The notes beneath the pieces were generated by a model. That model worked only from the letters and a program-made list of their open reading frames with translations, was not told the DNA's origin and did no database searches. DNA of 6,756 bases from an uncultured Collinsella sp. (GTDB taxonomy: Bacteria; Actinomycetota; Coriobacteriia; Coriobacteriales; Coriobacteriaceae), in assembly GCA_902468045.1 (NCBI GenBank), contig CABQXG010000071.1, positions 1-6,756 on the forward strand. Reading direction: 5' to 3'. The position numbers and the translations under genes are program-made. Shown here piece by piece: positions 5,912 to 6,756 of this stretch. Position 1 is the stretch's first letter. Every line of letters starts with the position of its first letter.

Positions 5912-6676
5912 ATGGCAGGAAGACGCGAAAAATTGCGCCGCGTTGGGATCATCCCCGAATATCGCGGCTTTACCCCCGACGGCCTTGCCAGCGGAGACGC
6001 CATCGACATGACGGTCGACGAGCTCGAAGTCCTGCGGCTGTGTGACCTGGAAGGCCTCAATCAGGAGGCCGTCGCCCAGCACATGGGCATTGCCCGCGCC
6101 ACCGTGGCGGCTATTTGCAGCCGAGCACATCGTAAGGTGGCAAACGCGCTGGTCAACGGGCGAGCACTCAGTATCGAGGGCGGCAATATCGCATACTCCC
6201 CCATCACCACGACAACGGCCGCATGGCCAGCAAAGGAGGTCAGCACCATGAGGGTGGCAACGACGTACGACAACGGCAACATCTTTATGCACTTTGGCCG
6301 CAGCGAACAGTTCAAGATCTACGACATCCAGGATGGCAAGGTGCTCAACGAGCAGGTCGTAGGCACCGGCGGCACCGGTCACGGCGCATTGGTGGGCCTG
6401 CTTACCAACGGTGGCGTTGACACGCTCATCTGCGGCGGTATCGGCGGAGGCGCCATCAACGCGCTCACCCCGGCCGGCATCACGGTCTATGCGGGCGTCC
6501 AGGGCAGCTGCGATGCCTGCGTCGAGGCCCTCATTGCCGGCACGCTCGCGCAGACCGGCGAGGCCACCTGCGGCTGCCATGTCCACGACCACGAGCACAC
6601 CCATGAGCATGGCGAGTCCTGCGGCTGCCACGGCCATCACGACCACGACGGACATGAGGGCTGCAGCTGCCACTAG
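5912..6676 (+). CDS. DUF134 (UPF0251) DNA-binding domain fused to NifX/NifB-like domain with His/Cys tail
   Basis: The 254-residue protein has three parts. Residues 1-92 are a DUF134/UPF0251 domain: GFTPDG, then MTVDELEVLRLCDLEGLNQE and a helix-turn-helix from about 50 to 75 (QEAVAQHMGIARATVAAICSR in outline), ending ALSIEGG. A linker (93-112) leads to a domain of the dinitrogenase iron-molybdenum cofactor family (113-212) with HFGRSEQFKIYDI, a glycine-rich GTGGTGHGAL and GGIGGGAINAL. The tail (about 219-254) has three CxCH motifs and 12 His, and a CDAC pair lies at 200-203. The family binds metal or iron-sulfur clusters, but no nitrogenase gene is present, so nitrogen fixation should not be inferred. 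A metal- or cluster-sensing regulator is my inference. The ATG at 5912 has GGAG 5 nt upstream. A TTG at 5765 would read through the promoter and operators and is rejected. A second in-frame start lies at 6248. Confidence 0.92.
   Translation: MAGRREKLRRVGIIPEYRGFTPDGLASGDAIDMTVDELEVLRLCDLEGLNQEAVAQHMGIARATVAAICSRAHRKVANALVNGRALSIEGGNIAYSPITTTTAAWPAKEVSTMRVATTYDNGNIFMHFGRSEQFKIYDIQDGKVLNEQVVGTGGTGHGALVGLLTNGGVDTLICGGIGGGAINALTPAGITVYAGVQGSCDACVEALIAGTLAQTGEATCGCHVHDHEHTHEHGESCGCHGHHDHDGHEGCSCH
6232..6240 (+). promoter_or_regulatory. Strong internal Shine-Dalgarno
   Basis: AAAGGAGGT is complementary to the 16S rRNA 3' end over its whole length and stands 7 nt before an in-frame ATG at 6248. It is the best ribosome-binding site in the window, stronger than the one at the gene's own start. 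It sits in the linker between the DNA-binding and NifX-like domains. Confidence 0.6.
6248..6676 (+). other. Possible second product: free NifX-like domain from an internal start
   Basis: Starting at the ATG preceded by the internal Shine-Dalgarno would give a 142-residue protein in the same frame. It begins MRVATTYDNGNIFMHFGR, which is how stand-alone NifX/NifB-like proteins begin, and it keeps the whole domain and the His/Cys tail while lacking the helix-turn-helix. Either both products are made, or the signal is a relic of two genes that fused by loss of the upstream stop codon. It is listed separately so that it is not lost. Whether it is translated is unproven. Confidence 0.45.
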
Positions 6677-6756
6677 CGGCAAGCACCTCGACGTCAACAC
6701 GCTTCCGCGCGTGCGACAACCCGCGAACAAACGGCGTAGGCCGCCTGGAGTACCAT

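Noticed and set aside
5912..6676. Nitrogen fixation locus because of the NifX-like domain
   Set aside because: The domain family is widespread outside nitrogen fixers and no nif structural or assembly gene is present in the window.
5879..6730. Minus-strand open frame of 283 codons
   Set aside because: It is the complement of the DUF134-NifX gene. The Val/Ala-rich translation is what the His/Cys tail and Gly-rich codons give in reverse.
6677..6756. Start of another gene at the right edge (GGAG then a terminal AT)
   Set aside because: A ribosome-binding site followed by ATG would need the next base to be G, which is outside the window. The rest of this stretch holds only short, weak inverted repeats.

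Overview
The window looks like ordinary chromosome from a GC-rich, Gram-positive gut actinobacterium of the class Coriobacteriia, with Collinsella or a close relative as the best guess. This is inference from the sequence flavour. The FtsH core, the 'YPCAY' type thymidylate synthase, the 'VVSN' type dihydrofolate reductase and the DUF134-NifX fusion with a Cys/His tail all resemble proteins I associate with gut Coriobacteriia and Clostridia. No database search was possible. I see no insertion sequence, phage gene, tRNA, rRNA or CRISPR array.

Layout. (1) Positions 1-1222, minus strand: the N-terminal two thirds of ftsH, a membrane AAA+ protease, running off the left edge before its zinc site. 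(2) 1315-1800, plus strand and divergent from ftsH: a compact CobA/BtuR-type corrinoid adenosyltransferase. It ends in a near-perfect inverted repeat (1798-1825) that holds its own stop codon and that of the convergent gene. (3) 1823-3172, minus: a MATE-family multidrug or cation antiporter with a GTG start. (4) 3298-4209, minus: a TrmH/SpoU-family SAM-dependent RNA 2'-O-methyltransferase. (5) 4319-4837 and 4847-5695, minus: folA/dfrA and thyA, a tight two-gene operon for dTMP synthesis. ThyA releases dihydrofolate and DHFR reduces it back to tetrahydrofolate. The DHFR ribosome-binding site overlaps the thyA stop codon. (6) 5696-5911: a 216-bp divergent regulatory region. (7) 5912-6676, plus: a fusion of a DUF134 (UPF0251) helix-turn-helix domain, a NifX/NifB-like cofactor-binding domain and a His/Cys-rich tail. 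(8) 6677-6756: about 80 bp with no supported gene.

The most interesting part is the right end. The DUF134-NifX gene has a candidate promoter bracketed by two copies of a 12-bp palindrome (TGACATATGTCA and TGACATATGCCA) whose centres lie 53 bp, about five helical turns, apart. A third perfect 12-bp palindrome covers the -35 region. Inside the gene, exactly at the junction of the DNA-binding and NifX-like domains, is a consensus-like Shine-Dalgarno (AAAGGAGGT) correctly spaced before an in-frame ATG. One gene may therefore make both a full-length DNA-binding protein and a free NifX-like metal-binding protein. Together these suggest a self-regulated metal- or cluster-sensing switch. That is a hypothesis: the sequence shows the sites and the domains, not the ligand or the regulation.

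Three housekeeping enzymes also lack residues considered important in their best-studied homologues: the adenosyltransferase, the DHFR and the ThyA. The last two changes are probably normal for their subfamily.
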